Shown in pieces: positions 24,980-37,200 of a stretch of DNA of 64,000 nucleotides. The notes below the pieces were generated by a model. It searched no databases and had not been told where the DNA came from. It worked only from the letters and a program-made list of their open reading frames with translations. The stretch comes from Atrichornis clamosus (lineage: Eukaryota > Chordata > Aves > Passeriformes > Menuridae). Numbering within the stretch: position 1 is the first letter of the stretch; every line of letters starts with the position of its first letter. The stretch spans positions 124,001 to 188,000 of the forward strand of contig WBMZ01003475.1 of assembly GCA_013400975.1 (NCBI GenBank). Reading direction: 5' to 3'. Made by a program: the position numbers and the translations under genes.

Positions 24980-27259
24980 GCAGCTTGGTTTTTCTGCAGA
25001 GGAATTCAAGTAAATTGAAACTCTTAGAGAATACTTGGTTGATTTTATACTGGAAGGGGTAAGCAATGTGCTGAGAACCCAGACCTGCTGTTCTCCTGTT
25101 TTAGAGCATTAGCTTTGCTTGAGTCTGGCTTTGTTTGTACAAGGGAGAGCTGTTCCCCAGTGATGCCAAGTTAATCATCAGCACACGTCTGACTGGCTCT
25201 GGTGTAACACCTTCGGATGAATTCTCGGTGCAGTGAAGTGCTTGAAGCATTTTCAGAATTATTTGGTCATTTACAAGTTGTGCTGTTCTCTTCATTTCAG
25301 CTGTCTGAGGGTGTCTTACCAGAGGACTCTGGAGCTGAGCTTGCTGTAATACATCAGACTTTTTTCCAAGGCTGATAATGGATCAGTTCATTGCTACCAA
25401 CACAGAAAGTTTTATGAATGTGCAGCAGCCTCAGATGCTACAAACACCTGTTGTTTGTAAAGCAGATCAGATGCTACAAACCCAGATTTCCCACCCCTTT
25501 GGATACTGAATAGAACTCCAACATGCACAGTTGCATTTTATCTTCGTATGTATGTCTGTTGGTTTCATCATGTCACCTGTGGTTTTGCTCATATTATAAG
25601 TCAACAAAGTAAAAGAGAAAAGAGAACAGCAAAGAAGTCAAGGCAGATGTAATGTCTTTGAGATTTTTTCAGTGTTGTTTTTAATGTCAGCAGACATGGT
25701 GTAATTTAATTTTCAGAAGAGTCTCAGCTGCAAAGTAGCTGATTAGGCATCTTGAAGAAGCAGCTACCTTCTCAAAGCACTGTGTTCATGAGATTATTAC
25801 AGATACTCTTCTAAAGAGAGAAACCCCTAGATTGCCAGAAATAAATCACTTTGAAGGATACAAACCCCCTTGGGTAGCCTTCCTAAAACAGAACCCAGTC
25901 ATTTAGAACTCACATCACAGACATGCCTTCTTTTCACATTAAAAAGAAGAGTCAAAGATATAATTGCTTTAATGGAGCAGAAGGAAATTAATCTTTTGTT
26001 TCTATTCTTATTAAAATGAACTTCAAGAAGTGCCATAAAAGAGAGGGGTTTGTGGTACTGAACATGAAACTCTGACTTGCACTATCTATGCCATTAAAAT
26101 ATGTTATGTTGGGTGGGACTACAGTATTTTCTGAGCTTCATGGTACTGTAAAATGTATCATTCTGTGTAGGTGACCGAACCATGTTTGCATAGAAGGAAC
26201 TTGATTTTTATTTTCTGTTTTAAGCATTGGAATAGGGTCAGAAGTTTTAACACAGCACACCAAGTCAGCTCATGATCCTACATTTATGTCTTTGAGTGGC
26301 CAGTGCAGGTCAGGGCTGTTTCAGCTCTGTTACTGATCCAGGTTGTGTGACCTGGGCACATTGCACTTGTAATAAAGCTTGGTTTTGGAAGAAGAGGAAG
26401 CAGACTATGCTTTGTTACATCTCCACTGAACCTGTTGCCTCATTCCTAAAAGCAACCATGTTCAGACACACACACAGCACATACTGGGGCATTTTACAGC
26501 GTTTGTTTTAATCTGTTTGTTACCAATTCCATTCACGGTTTGCTTTCATTCTGCTATGAAAAGCTTACAATGTCAAATCAGAAGTTTTACCAGAAAAGGG
26601 ATTTAGTAACATGAACATTATGTTCAGCTGTTTGAAGGACAAAATCAAGATCAAAAGACGCTCAGCGATTGTACAACAAAAAGTATGTTTAAATCATATT
26701 AAGGGCTATTTTCAATCTATCACACACAGATTTAGCTACATGCCTTACATTTTTGAGCCAGGAGGCTTCTGGGCAAAATCCTGTTCTTGCTGTGCAGAGC
26801 TAGACCAGAAAAAGGAGGAAGAGCTTTTGAAATAGAAACAGTAATGGCTGGCCTGCAAGTTTAGCCTAAAGTTTAGATTCTCTGTTGGTGTAGATGAAGG
26901 CCAGGCTGCTGTTCCAGGCAGGATCTTAGGGATGGGGTTCACTACGTAGTCCCAAGTTCATCTTCTTCGCGCTATAGGTAGATGCTGTCTTGTTCTTCCT
27001 GTTTGCTCTTCAGGAGGTACGTGGTGTCTGTACAGTGTTCTCTGAGGTTTCCTGAGACTCCTGGTGGTGCCAGTTGTTTGATCCCAGCAGCATCTCTTAC
27101 CAGTTCTGAAGGGGTTTTACTCAGTTTCCTCCCAACTCTCCATTTTATGGGGCAGCTCTGAACTTTTCCGGCATCAGACACTCTCCAAAGGAGTTTCTGT
27201 TCTTGAGGCAGGAACAGGGGGAAGAAATGCACCCTTGGGGAAAGGTCCTGGTTTTTTTT

Positions 27260-27292
27260 ACTGTGCTCACAGCACAGTCACATGTGCTCACA
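27260..27292. repeat. short hairpin with overlapping direct repeat
   Basis: ACTGTGCT, a CAC loop and AGCACAGT form an exact 8-bp stem with a three-base loop at 27260-27278. The ten bases TGTGCTCACA at 27262-27271 recur at 27283-27292. It is probably a minor local rearrangement product. No function is recognised. Confidence 0.5.
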
Positions 27293-29814
27293 TATTCTGG
27301 AGACATTTGTGGTTCAGAAACTCTGCATTGAGTCTCACACAGTGAGGTATTCCTGGTGCTTCCCTTTGAAAGATGAGCAAGTCATGCGGGAACATGCAAA
27401 ACTGGGTCAGGAAGACTAATTTAAGGCATGTCTGTGTCAACTGACGAAAAATGACAGAGCTACAAAGGCAGCTTTCCTGGCAGGCCAGGGGACGTGCCTG
27501 ACACCTGCACTAATGAGCTGCACGCAGTGTGGTGTCCCCAGCACAGCTCTGGGCCCAGCTACACGAAGAAGAGCTGCAGAGGTGATGCCTTTGGGGCTTT
27601 TCATTAGAGGTTTACCATTCTTGATGAAGGGCATTTCAGGTCCCCAAGATTCTTGCTTCGTCTGTCGGTCGTTGGGCAATGAAGACCTGCGACTCCAGAG
27701 CAGACACAGCTGAAGGGTTGCCTTGTGCAGTTGTCCCTACCAGAGGAAGATGCAGGAGTGTCAGTGCTGTTACTGCTGTTACTTCATCTAGCTGCTGGGA
27801 TGGCAGGACTGGTTGGACTTGAAGAAAGGAATATACTGATAACCCACACAGATACTTTCCCTCTATCAGCAGCTCATCAGAACAGCTCTCAGGGGTGCAG
27901 GCAGGTGAATGTGCTGCTTGGGGCTGTAGGGCAGGTGAAGGAGAGCTTTTGCTGGCTGCTTGCTTTACAGAAAAGAAGCTTTTTCCCTCTGACAGTCCAC
28001 CTGTGCATAGAGCAGTGTTTGCTTTCTGTAATGTCAGTGAGGGGTAGAGTTCAGCAGGAAAATGGGGCTCTGAGTGACTTCTCCACAGACTGCTCCTTGC
28101 CGGCCTAGATTATGCTTTAAGATTTTATTTTTTCCCATTACTTTGTCAAGCCTTTAGGAAATTCACCATGTCCATTATTTCCACAAGCTTCACTTGCACT
28201 TACTGTGTGAAGTCTTTGAATCCATAGGATCAAATCAAAGCTATTCCTTTTGACCATCCAAACTACAAACACACTGACTGTGAAGCATTATTTTTAAATT
28301 GCCTGTTAAAATTTAAAAGGATTTCCAAATATTTTTAATAGTTCCCTAAAACAGTCTAAGGGCATCTGTTAAAGTGTTGAATTTCCCTGAAGACAGCACT
28401 GGTTGGGATTGCTTCAGCTGCAAATTAAGGTTGTCAGTCAAAGGGCTTTTTCTGTTTTAGTCTCTGATCTGGGAGTTTTTAGCATCTCTTCCAAAGTGAG
28501 CCAAAGAAAGACAGCTAGTGAGCTGTTCTGGCTTGTTTTGTTATGTGTTTAACCTAGCAAACAGTAAGTTGATACCTTTTGTGAAATCTTCTATATTTTA
28601 CTGGATACCTCACTGCTCAGTGAGGAACCAAGCTATGCAGTTTTGATGTATTTTTGCACTTTTCATATTCTTTCTTCTGCAGCACATGTCCAATGTTTTA
28701 ATATATTGAGTAGCTGTGGCAAGTGCATCTGTGTGTCTGCAAACATTGCCTGGTAGTTAAGGCACTGGGTCTGCTAATGAGGAGCTGGAATAAGAGGCAG
28801 AATGATGTATTTACTCTCCAGGATTTCCTGCAGAGATGAATAGTGGGTTCATGGTGAGCTGAAAGTACATGACCAGCCCAAAGAGCCTCTAAGAGATGTG
28901 CTTGTTTATTGCATGCTGGTATTCTAACTCGAGCTCTATCGAGTGTTATGACGGTTTATGAAAATATTTCTTCACCACATAACTGTTTTTATTGTGGTGG
29001 TGATGCCATATTGATCCTGATTTCCACCTGCTCATGTGCATCAGAATACTTCATTTTGTGTCATGATAACATGAAAGAGTAAGAGAAGGGGAAGGTTTTG
29101 TCTTCTCAGTTATAATTCCTAACTGATTTTTAACGCTTTAATTATTTTTTTTTTTTCTGTGTGATTGAAAGGAGATGGCATCATCACCAAGCTTGCAACA
29201 GAGGAAACATTTTTTTAATGTTCAGTGTTCAGAAGACATCAGTGTTATTTCCTTTATAAACAGAAGATTATGGATAGAAAATTTGCAGAATTTTCAGCAA
29301 AAGGGAGTAATTTTTTTCAGTTCTTTTTCATTCCTTAATGGAAAAAGAATTATGGAAATGAGAGCAAGCATTGCATTAAGTGCTTGAAATGTTCTTTCCC
29401 TGCAGACCAATAAAAACATAACTCCTCCATTAGGGAAATTTAGTTTTTTGAAGGCTGCGTGAATCTGAGTTCTGAATCAGTGAATGAGATGACTATGCTG
29501 GGGTAAGCATTTCAAGGTCTGATTATGTATTTTAAGTCTTTCTTAGGTGGATACCAGCTCTTAACTTGTCCTGTAGGTCTTCTTCAGAGCAACTCTTTCT
29601 GTGGCTTTTTGTATTAACCACTTGGCTTATCTTGTAGTACTTTTGTAGTGCAATCTCCTCTCGTGAAGAACAGTAACAGATTTACAAAGCTATGGGGACT
29701 GAATGACTTTTCCTAGCTGAATTTGAACTAGAATTCCTGGCCTTTTCAAAACGCTCTAGCTGCTTGCATAACTCCATAAGCAAAAGCCAAATAGTGCAAG
29801 TCAAAAAAAAAAAG

Positions 29815-29860
29815 ACTTTTTTGTACTTCATATGACATGTCGTGTGAAGTACAAAAAAGT
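29815..29860. repeat. 46-bp near-perfect palindrome
   Basis: The two halves are reverse complements in 21 of 23 positions, with no spacer. The outer 16 bp on each side (29815-29830 and 29845-29860) are exact, and the centre GACATGTC (29834-29841) is itself a palindrome. The only mismatches are 29831/29844 and 29833/29842. Both are T opposite G, so in the + strand transcript (the direction of SGCD transcription) they would be G-U wobbles and the whole unit could pair. A run of 11 A residues lies just upstream. It could be a very short miniature inverted-repeat element, the product of a replication template switch, or a hairpin RNA. No family was recognised. Confidence 0.75.
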
Positions 29861-30237
29861 AGTAGTTACAGCCTCACCTGTGCCTGTACATTATGCAGAT
29901 TGTAGCTGTCTACCTTTAAAAACACCCTCCATCTGTAAGTGGGAAATGAGTATGTAGCAGTACCCTGCTGTTGCTGGGTGTGTTCAAATTAGGTCCCTGA
30001 GCAGTGGGTATTGAAGTGAAGCCATCTCTTGTTTCTGTGCTGTTAACCCTGAAATAGTAATAATCAACATTAATTTCTAGAAGTTCTAGAAGATCACAAA
30101 TAAAAGATTAAAGAAGAGGAAAATCATTGTAAGTCATTACTGCTGATCCTTAACTTCTAACTTACTAATAATAATTCAGTTTCATATAATATATTACTTA
30201 AACTGTCAAACCCATTGCAGAGGTATAGAAGGATGAT

Positions 30238-30318
30238 CTGTCCTCATTTAGTATATGAGGAGCCAGAGGCACCAAGAGCTTCTGAAACTTGACCAAGGTC
30301 GGGAAATGATTAAGTGGA
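30238..30318 (+). mobile_element. probable ancient MIR SINE fragment
   Basis: The stretch CCTCATTTAGTATATGAGGA, followed by CCAGAGGCACCAAGAG, CTTGACCAAGGTC and ATTAAGTGG, follows the order of the conserved part of the MIR consensus. From memory that runs: cattttacagatgagga, ctgaggcacagagag, cttgcccaaggtc, agtaagtgg. The copy is heavily diverged, as expected for a pre-amniote SINE in a bird genome. The call rests on pattern memory without an alignment score. The limits are approximate. Confidence 0.55.
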
Positions 30319-31872
30319 ATTCTTTTCTTTTGTTATTTTTGTTTAGTTGTAAATAGTCTGAAAGTAGCCATAAGGATCTAGTTATAATTGATCAAATAAA
30401 CCCCATTTCCCCCTTTCTTGCTGAAGGGCTGACCCCATGGGAACATGCTGCAAAAACAGGGAGGACAAAAAATACAATTGTTGTGAATATTTGGTCGCAT
30501 GTGAGGCTGGGTTTATTTTAATTTTTTGAGGTTTGTTTTCTGCAAACACCACTGGGAATTGTTTGTCCATCAGTAGAGTGTTCCTTGAAGCTCCAGTCCA
30601 TTACAGGACTCCCATGATTCATTTCCTGTTATATTTTATATGCAGACAACTTAGTGCTTCTGCCATGATCCAGAAAAAAATGGCATCTATGAAAATATTG
30701 TGTTCCTTACAAATTCAGGGGGCAAGGAGAACAAGCCTGACCTACACGATTCTCTATCCCCATCCTGATTATTCATTCCTAATGGAAAGATTTTGAAATG
30801 CTGGAAAACAAACATTGGACATAAAAATTTTCAACTTCTTGCTGATTTTCTTGCTGTTTTGTTTCCTCTGCCTGTCCTGTGGCTCAGTCAGTTGATGAAT
30901 TTGATCAGCTGCCTGCTTCAGACATTACAAAGAGACACTGGCAGTGAATTTCCACCCCGCACATTAGATTTTTGGCCGATTTAAGTTGGGGTCACCCTGT
31001 GCTAGTGCTGTGGGTGGCTAATAGCCCCTGAGAAACCAACTGTGCAGGCTGGGGCTGCCTGTGGAAAACACGAGTTCCCCGGGGCCTGGGATGTGTTTGC
31101 ACACAGAAGGAGCCAGATGGCTGTAGCTGTGGGTTTTCTTTGGCTTTGCTCTGCGGGAGAAATTCCTGAGATGGATGCTGCCAGGTAGCTGCGTGGCCCC
31201 CGTGTGTTACCAGCTGCTCTGGCTCTTCTCTCAGAGGTGTGTTTAAAGCATAAAAATGAAAAATTGGTAGGAATCTCTGTGGTGGGAAGCGGGGAGGACT
31301 TCGTGTCTCGTGTTCTGCAGACCCGGTGGGATGGGTCTGGTCACACGCTGGCATCCCAGTCTGCAGAGTGGTGGTGATCTGTGCCAGGTGGTCCTCAAGT
31401 GCTCTGAGATCTAAGGCACTCTCCACGTGTTAATGGGATTTTCTCCTCCCCAGCCCTTGGGCATGGCTTTCTCACATGGGGGGCAGACACTGTCACCCAC
31501 TGCAGTCATCAGGAGATGTAACATTGCAGATTTGCCTCTGAAATGCACTGCTGCAGTCAGCTATCCTCAAAACACCTTTGGGAGGCTGAGGTCAGGTCCC
31601 GTATCACCTGCACATTTAGAAAGAACAGGTTGGTTGGCTTCTGCCAGCAGTAGAACCAACTGTCCCTAAAACAAGGCACAGCCTGGGCCAGGCAGAGCTG
31701 TGATGTGCACTCTGGGTTTGTCCTGGACAGGAGGAATTACTGCAGGGTAGGAGCACCCCAACCACACCCCAGCCTTGGGGCCAGTGCTGGGCAAAGCTCC
31801 AGATGTCTCCACCAGGCTGGTCCTGGGTGTCCATCCCTGTCTCACATCCTTGGTCTCGTGGTCTTGTTCCAG

Positions 31873-31960
31873 GGCAACCCTCTGTACTTCCAGTCTGCCA
31901 GAAACGTGACAGTGAACATCCTCAACGAGAAGACAAAGGTCCTCACTCGCCTTGTAACAG
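31873..31960 (+). CDS. SGCD: delta-sarcoglycan, internal coding exon (about residues 99-128)
   Basis: This 88-bp exon starts in phase 0 and ends after the first base of a glycine codon (phase 1). It encodes [17 protein letters not shown] and then [12 protein letters not shown]. It contains the sequon NVT, which corresponds to a known N-glycosylation site of delta-sarcoglycan near residue 108. The acceptor is TTGTTCCAG and the donor is ACAG followed by gtaagg. The following exon supplies GT to complete the glycine codon. The reading frame stays open in the intron on both sides (from at least 31705 to the stop at 32002-32004), so splice borders, not stops, define the exon. Human delta-sarcoglycan has closely similar residues here (recalled). 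Gamma and zeta differ clearly, with ARN-type sequence after NVTVN. Confidence 0.95.
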
Positions 31961-34167
31961 GTAAGGAGGGGGAAAGGCTGTTTGGAAGGATTAAGGAGGG
32001 ATGAAAGCAGGTATTTTGGGATGCTGTGCTGGCCTCGGACAGCGCACAGGAGGGGAGCCCAGGTGTCTTGTGAAGCACAAGAAAAAACTTCGCCCCAGTT
32101 GGTAGAAGCAAAGCTAGAGACATGAAAGCTGTGCTGGAGAGGCAACTGGCTGGTGCTGCCTGATAACGAAGCAGATCATCATTTTCATTTGAAAGGCAAT
32201 CCAGAGACAGAAATGTTAGTTGTACGACGTCAGGGTCAAGAAGAACATATGCCAGGCTGACATTTCTGTTGTGACAAGCACAGGTTTTTCCTAAGACACT
32301 TACAACTTGCCTGAAATCTTGGGAGCTGTGGAGATCAACTGTGGCTGAGTTGCAACACTTTGCAATTTAAGAGTCCTTCTGCTGATGAAGAACTCCCTTG
32401 TGCTCCCAAACAGGAGTGTGTTGGATGGGGAACTGGGTGGTTCATAAATCCCCAGTGCACAGCAGCCTTTGAATGAATTCATGTGTAACTTGGGTTGAAA
32501 GAGCCTAATGCATTATATATGGTGTATGGCATTGTATAAATGGTATATAATAAATACTTTATGTAGAACAGGTATATATTTATTGAGATTTATCCATGGA
32601 CTGGGAGAAGTATTGGTGTATGGCAAAACCAGTAATCCATAAACATGTTTCTAAGTTGAGACTGGGTTGCTTGCTTTGCTTACATAACATCTTGGCCTTT
32701 AGTCACAGTATTAAATAATTAAATATGCAGCTTCAGTGAGCAATTATTTAGGCAGCATGTGTGAAACTTGCCTGGAGGAAGGAAATAAATTCAACCCCAA
32801 GCTCCCTGATTCTCACATTCAGAATGCACATCTTGAGTTTGTTGGTTCTCCATATATTTGCAGGAGGGTATTTGGTTCACTTAAGCACCTCCGTGTCACG
32901 AGAGGTTGGGAGGACACGCTCAGTGATACCTCCCAGTGTGATGTTCTGGTTACTGAGCTTTTTATGCATTCAGCAGCAGCTTTGGTTTCACAGTGGAGCA
33001 AAGGTGTGGTCCCGTGGCGCACGTGCTTGCAGTGACGAGCAGGGAGGTGGTTAATAAGCAAGATTCAAATCAAACTTAAGGTGCTGGATTTTCTCAGAGA
33101 GTCTGCAAGAGTTTTCTAGGTGTTTCCAGGGATCTCAGCATGGCCTTGCTTTTCTGTGGTGCAAACCACGTGCAGGATTCTGTGTGTGCTGGTGCCAACA
33201 CAGGTGACTCGTGCAGGGAGATGCTGGGTTGAAATGGAGCTTGAAGCTGCCTGTAAGAAAATACCAGCTTTCAGGTCTTATTTCCCTTGTCTTTAGAGAA
33301 ATGAAACCAGTCACTAAGATGGCCAGAATTAATGTGAAGTCCAGTCACCTGCCCTGTGCAGGATGATATTCCAGGGAGGCTGTGGCTTAGACGGAGTTGG
33401 CAGGGCTGTTCAGTGGTGATTTGTCCCAACTCTGGTCTAGGTCAGTAACCCAGGGCAGCCTCTTTGTATCTTTTTGCAGCCTTTAAGCTGCAAACCTGCC
33501 CAGAATTGCTATTTAGGCAGCTGATGTTTATCAGACTCCACAACAAAACGCATTGCCAGAGGCTTTCCAGCACTGCAGGGCACAGCAGCCTGCAGGAAAA
33601 GCACCAGAATTGAAATAAGATCTTTGAAGGAAAGTTTGGCTTGTCTAAAAACTTGCTGCAATGTGAGAGGATGCCATTTTTCTTGGCCTGCACGTGACTG
33701 AAGTGGCCACTGATAGAATTTTAATCCAGATAGATTTAGCAGGCAGACAAACAGGAATCTTTTACACTGCAGCATCAGTCCAAGCAAAATGGGCTCAGGA
33801 GCTCTTGATGCCTCCTACAGCTGCACCAATACTCTCAAAGCATGACTGGATATATTCATTTCTGTTTCACATATGGGTCTGTATTTTTGCAAAAATTTCC
33901 CAGCTCTCCCGACTTCTGTGGTGATTTTATGACACACATAAGCATTAACAAAAACATAAGCAGCAATAGTTGCTGCTACCCTACTTGGGTAGGAAACTGC
34001 CCTTTTCTAATAAGATCTGAAGAGCACAGGCCTCCCTGGTTGGTGTCTCTGGTGCAAGTTGTATCTGCAGAGCTGCTATTACTCAGCAAATGGGTTTATT
34101 GAATGCATTAAGCTACTGTGTGATTTTCTTATACTTTTCCCTAAAAGGTTGTGCTTCTTCCCCCTAG
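31961..34167 (+). other. SGCD: SGCD intron, 2,207 bp
   Basis: The intron runs from donor gtaagg at 31961 to a C-rich acceptor (CTTCCCCCTAG) ending at 34167. It is the shortest intron here. An AT-rich segment with repeated TATATA-like words lies at about 32510-32590. No transposon, RNA gene or additional exon was recognised. Confidence 0.9.
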
Positions 34168-34287
34168 GTCCCCAAGCAGTGGAAGCACACAGCCAAAAAT
34201 TTGAGGTGAAAACCCTCTCTGGAAGATTGCTGTTTTCTGCAGATGACAACGAAGTGGTGGTTGGAGCAGAGAGATTGAGAGTTCTAG
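34168..34287 (+). CDS. SGCD: delta-sarcoglycan, internal coding exon (about residues 128-168)
   Basis: This 120-bp exon begins with the last two bases of a glycine codon and ends after the first base of another (phase 1 at both ends). It encodes [18 protein letters not shown], then [21 protein letters not shown]. The [19 protein letters not shown] wording is typical of delta-sarcoglycan. Zeta has LFSADEDEITIGAEKLKV and gamma has LFTVDEKEVVVGTEKLRV (recalled). The acceptor is CCCCCTAG and the donor is CTAG followed by gtaaga. This segment belongs to the extracellular beta-rich domain shared by the beta, gamma, delta and zeta subunits. Skipping would preserve the frame and remove 40 residues. 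Confidence 0.95.
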
Positions 34288-37200
34288 GTAAGAGATTGTT
34301 CATTAAACCACAGTTTCAATGTGCACCTCTTGAAATTTGAGAATACTTTTGCCTGACTTTCCTTCAGACTTGCTGAAAGCTTCTTTTGGAGATAAAACCT
34401 TGTGCTGTCTTGATTGCTTTGAATCTTCTTCAGGCAAAAAATGGCCAGGAGTCTGAGGGCTTTCTTAACTTGCACAATATGATATTTCCCCTCCAGAAAA
34501 AAACTCCCCTGGAAGTGGTTTGTCTGGCTCAGTGAGGTAGTTTTAAAACAAGTTTTGGAAACTGAACAACTTTATCTCTTGGATCTGGGATGGAGGACAG
34601 TGAGGGATTGCTCTAAGGATGTGCCCATGTCTTCAGTCACTGTGCAAAGGGAAACCTCAGGGGTCATGTTCTTGGTTCCACCACTTTCACAAGCTCCTCC
34701 TTCATTCTGAAACAAACACCAAGAGGGGAACCTGCAGTGAAAAGTGACATGAATTGGGACCCCGCATTAATTCTCTGAAGGGTTTGGGGGCCTTTATATA
34801 AGCTGTCTTTCCTTAGCCCCGTACTGGAGCACACTGTGCATCTCTGAGATGTCTTTCGTGTTGTGGGAAGCGAGAAGTGTCCTGTGAGAAAGAAAGAGAG
34901 AGAGGAGGCCAACCTTGCCACTGCCACTACTTCTCCATCTGCCTTTCGAGACACACACGGCAGCTTGAGCTCTCCTTTTGCCTGTGCAGCATCTGCCTCC
35001 CTGCCTGCCAGGCTTTACACTGGTGTTTCCTAATGAAAAATGAGGATACACTTTGGGTTTCGGTTGTGGGGATTCTTTCTTGTGTCTTTGAGTTTCCCTT
35101 TTTCTAATTGGAGAAACAAAACCATTGTGGTAATTGTAAATTTTTAAACTTATTTGATAGTTGCATGAAATTACCTGTCTAGAACTTGAATTTTTGTGCT
35201 CGCTGGTTCAATCCATGCTCTTTGGTGAGTCCAGGATTTGCTCAGGAATGTTTTCACATAGGACCAGACTGGGTAGCTCAGTGTTGTTCACAGGTAGTCA
35301 CACAACAATGCTGCTGGTCCCTGTGGATGCACCAATAGCTGTTTTATAGTGGCTTGATTTGCATGTATCAGTTCATTCCAAATTGTTCCTTACTTCTCTA
35401 GTAAGCTTCTAAAAGCAGACACATCAATAAGGAGCTTGGAGTTACATAGATATATATAGTATACATGATATTTTATTAGTGTATTATGTATAATATAAAT
35501 GGGACTTGGTATCCAATCCTTAACATTTCTTGTTGCCTGATGTCCTGCTGTTCTGGGTGGTTCCTGTTTGTGGACAGGCCGGGTGCAGCTCTCTGCAGGT
35601 CACTGTTACACACTGGACTAGTTCAGTCACCAGCTGTGCAAAGTTGGGTGAGCTTTATAGGATAAATGTTGAACTTCACAAAATTAACAGTATCTTTGTT
35701 AGCTTAAAACTTTGAAGAGGTCCATTCAGCATTCTTGCAGTGTTACAGAGCTGGGGACATTTTGTAACCATCCCTGTTCTCCAACAAATCTCCTTTCCCA
35801 CTGCACCCTTCAGAGCTAATTCAGGGTGCAATCTTTGTGCAGGGTGGATGAGGTCAGGAAGTAACAGTTTTTAAGTGTTTTCATGCAGACCTTAAAATAA
35901 GAGAGATTACACCTTTGGTTTACAAAAAATACAGAACCTTTTCCTTAGAAGCCTCAAATACTCCTTTTCAGATTACATACTTAACAAAAAATTGTTTTTT
36001 ATTTCCTCTGTACTTTCAATAAATCAGGAATTATTGTTGATAGCTATTTTGAGTTTCTGCCTTATTTTATTCTCCAGGATAAACAGCATCAAAAATCCTG
36101 CTGATCGCTGTAGTGCGCTTTAATTTTTATGTGCAACTGAGTGTTTCTTGAGGTTTGCTTGACTTTTGCAGATCTATCAGAAAAGGTAGAATGATACCAC
36201 TGGTGATGTTACATGGCCAGTATTCTGATGACCTTGAGCTGAAATGCTTTCAGACTTCATACTTGGCTTTGTTTTCCTTCAGCTTTGCTTCCCCAATCTA
36301 ATTTTATCTCCAGAAGTGTTTGCCGTGGCTGTTTGCCATGCTGGGAAGTGTTACACCATATGTTCGTACTTCTTCCAGTGTTTTTGTCTGCACTGAAGGC
36401 CAGTCAGAGTTGTAGTACACAGGCAAATTCCTCTGATCATTCTGCTGGTGTTTGGGATCTCAGGTGCTGTTGGAGTGTGTCTGCTGGCACCCAGCTGTGC
36501 CATGTAAATCATCTCAAATCGTTATTGCTGAACACGTAGTTGTTGTAGAGGGAAGTGTGTCAGCAACCTGGCATGAAAGTCATCCCACAGAGGTCAAGGC
36601 AGCAGTGCTTGTGGCCAGCTTTGAATCTTGCTAGTGACAATAACTTTTTTTCTTTGTATGGTCTTCCAAGTTTATTCTGAAAGTTTGTGCTACAAACTGA
36701 TGCGGAATCCTTGCCAGGAGAAGAGAAGTGCTTTCCTGTTCTGAAATGAACTCTGCTCTGGGTAGCTAGAGGATTTTTCAACATTAGCAAGGGATAAAAA
36801 AAGGAAGAATACACAGAATTATAGATTAAAAACAAATGCAAGTAGGACATACGATGCATTTGATGGTGCTTCAAAAAATTGCCCAGCATGGACAGTGCAG
36901 ATTACCATATGAAAGTGCTTTTTATTTGATTTGTATTTTGGGGAGTTATTTCTGATTTATAAGCATTAAAGGACACAAAAATACAGAGTTGGCCACCTCT
37001 GCTTTTCATGCTTGATGTAATTTAGAGTACTTTAATGTTTTTGTATGATAAAGTGAATCCAGTCAAACCTGTCATCATAGGAGAGACTGGAGGATAACAG
37101 GAACTTTGACTGAGGGGAAGGGCAGCCCTCTGAGCCCTTTGGCCGTGGTGAGCTCTGAAAACATCGACACAACCTTTTCCAGACACAAAGGAATTCTTTC

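Larger units (their letters stand above)
11696..31872 (+). other. SGCD: SGCD intron, 20,177 bp
   Basis: The intron runs from donor gtaagt at 11696 to acceptor TTGTTCCAG ending at 31872. Visible contents are an AT-rich stretch with TAATTA motifs around 12420-12670, a 21-bp quasi-palindrome at 24959-24979, and a small hairpin with direct repeat at 27260-27292. Further on are a 46-bp near-perfect palindrome at 29815-29860 and a probable MIR remnant at 30238-30318. Homopolymer T runs lie at 13830-13841 and 29145-29156. A 15-bp direct repeat occurs at 25431-25445 and 25467-25481. I saw no further exon, no nested gene and no intact transposon. Open frames up to 144 codons are consistent with chance. 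Confidence 0.88.

Noticed and set aside
29670..29755. Possible second MIR-type fragment (TTTACAAAGC, then CTGAATTTGAACTAGAATTC).
   Set aside because: Only one or two short blocks are similar to MIR3-like consensi, which is too weak to list as an element.
31666..32145. 159-codon reverse-strand open frame across the 88-bp SGCD exon.
   Set aside because: It is antisense to a well supported exon and sits in GC-rich sequence with few stops. It has no recognisable domain, so it is treated as a shadow frame.
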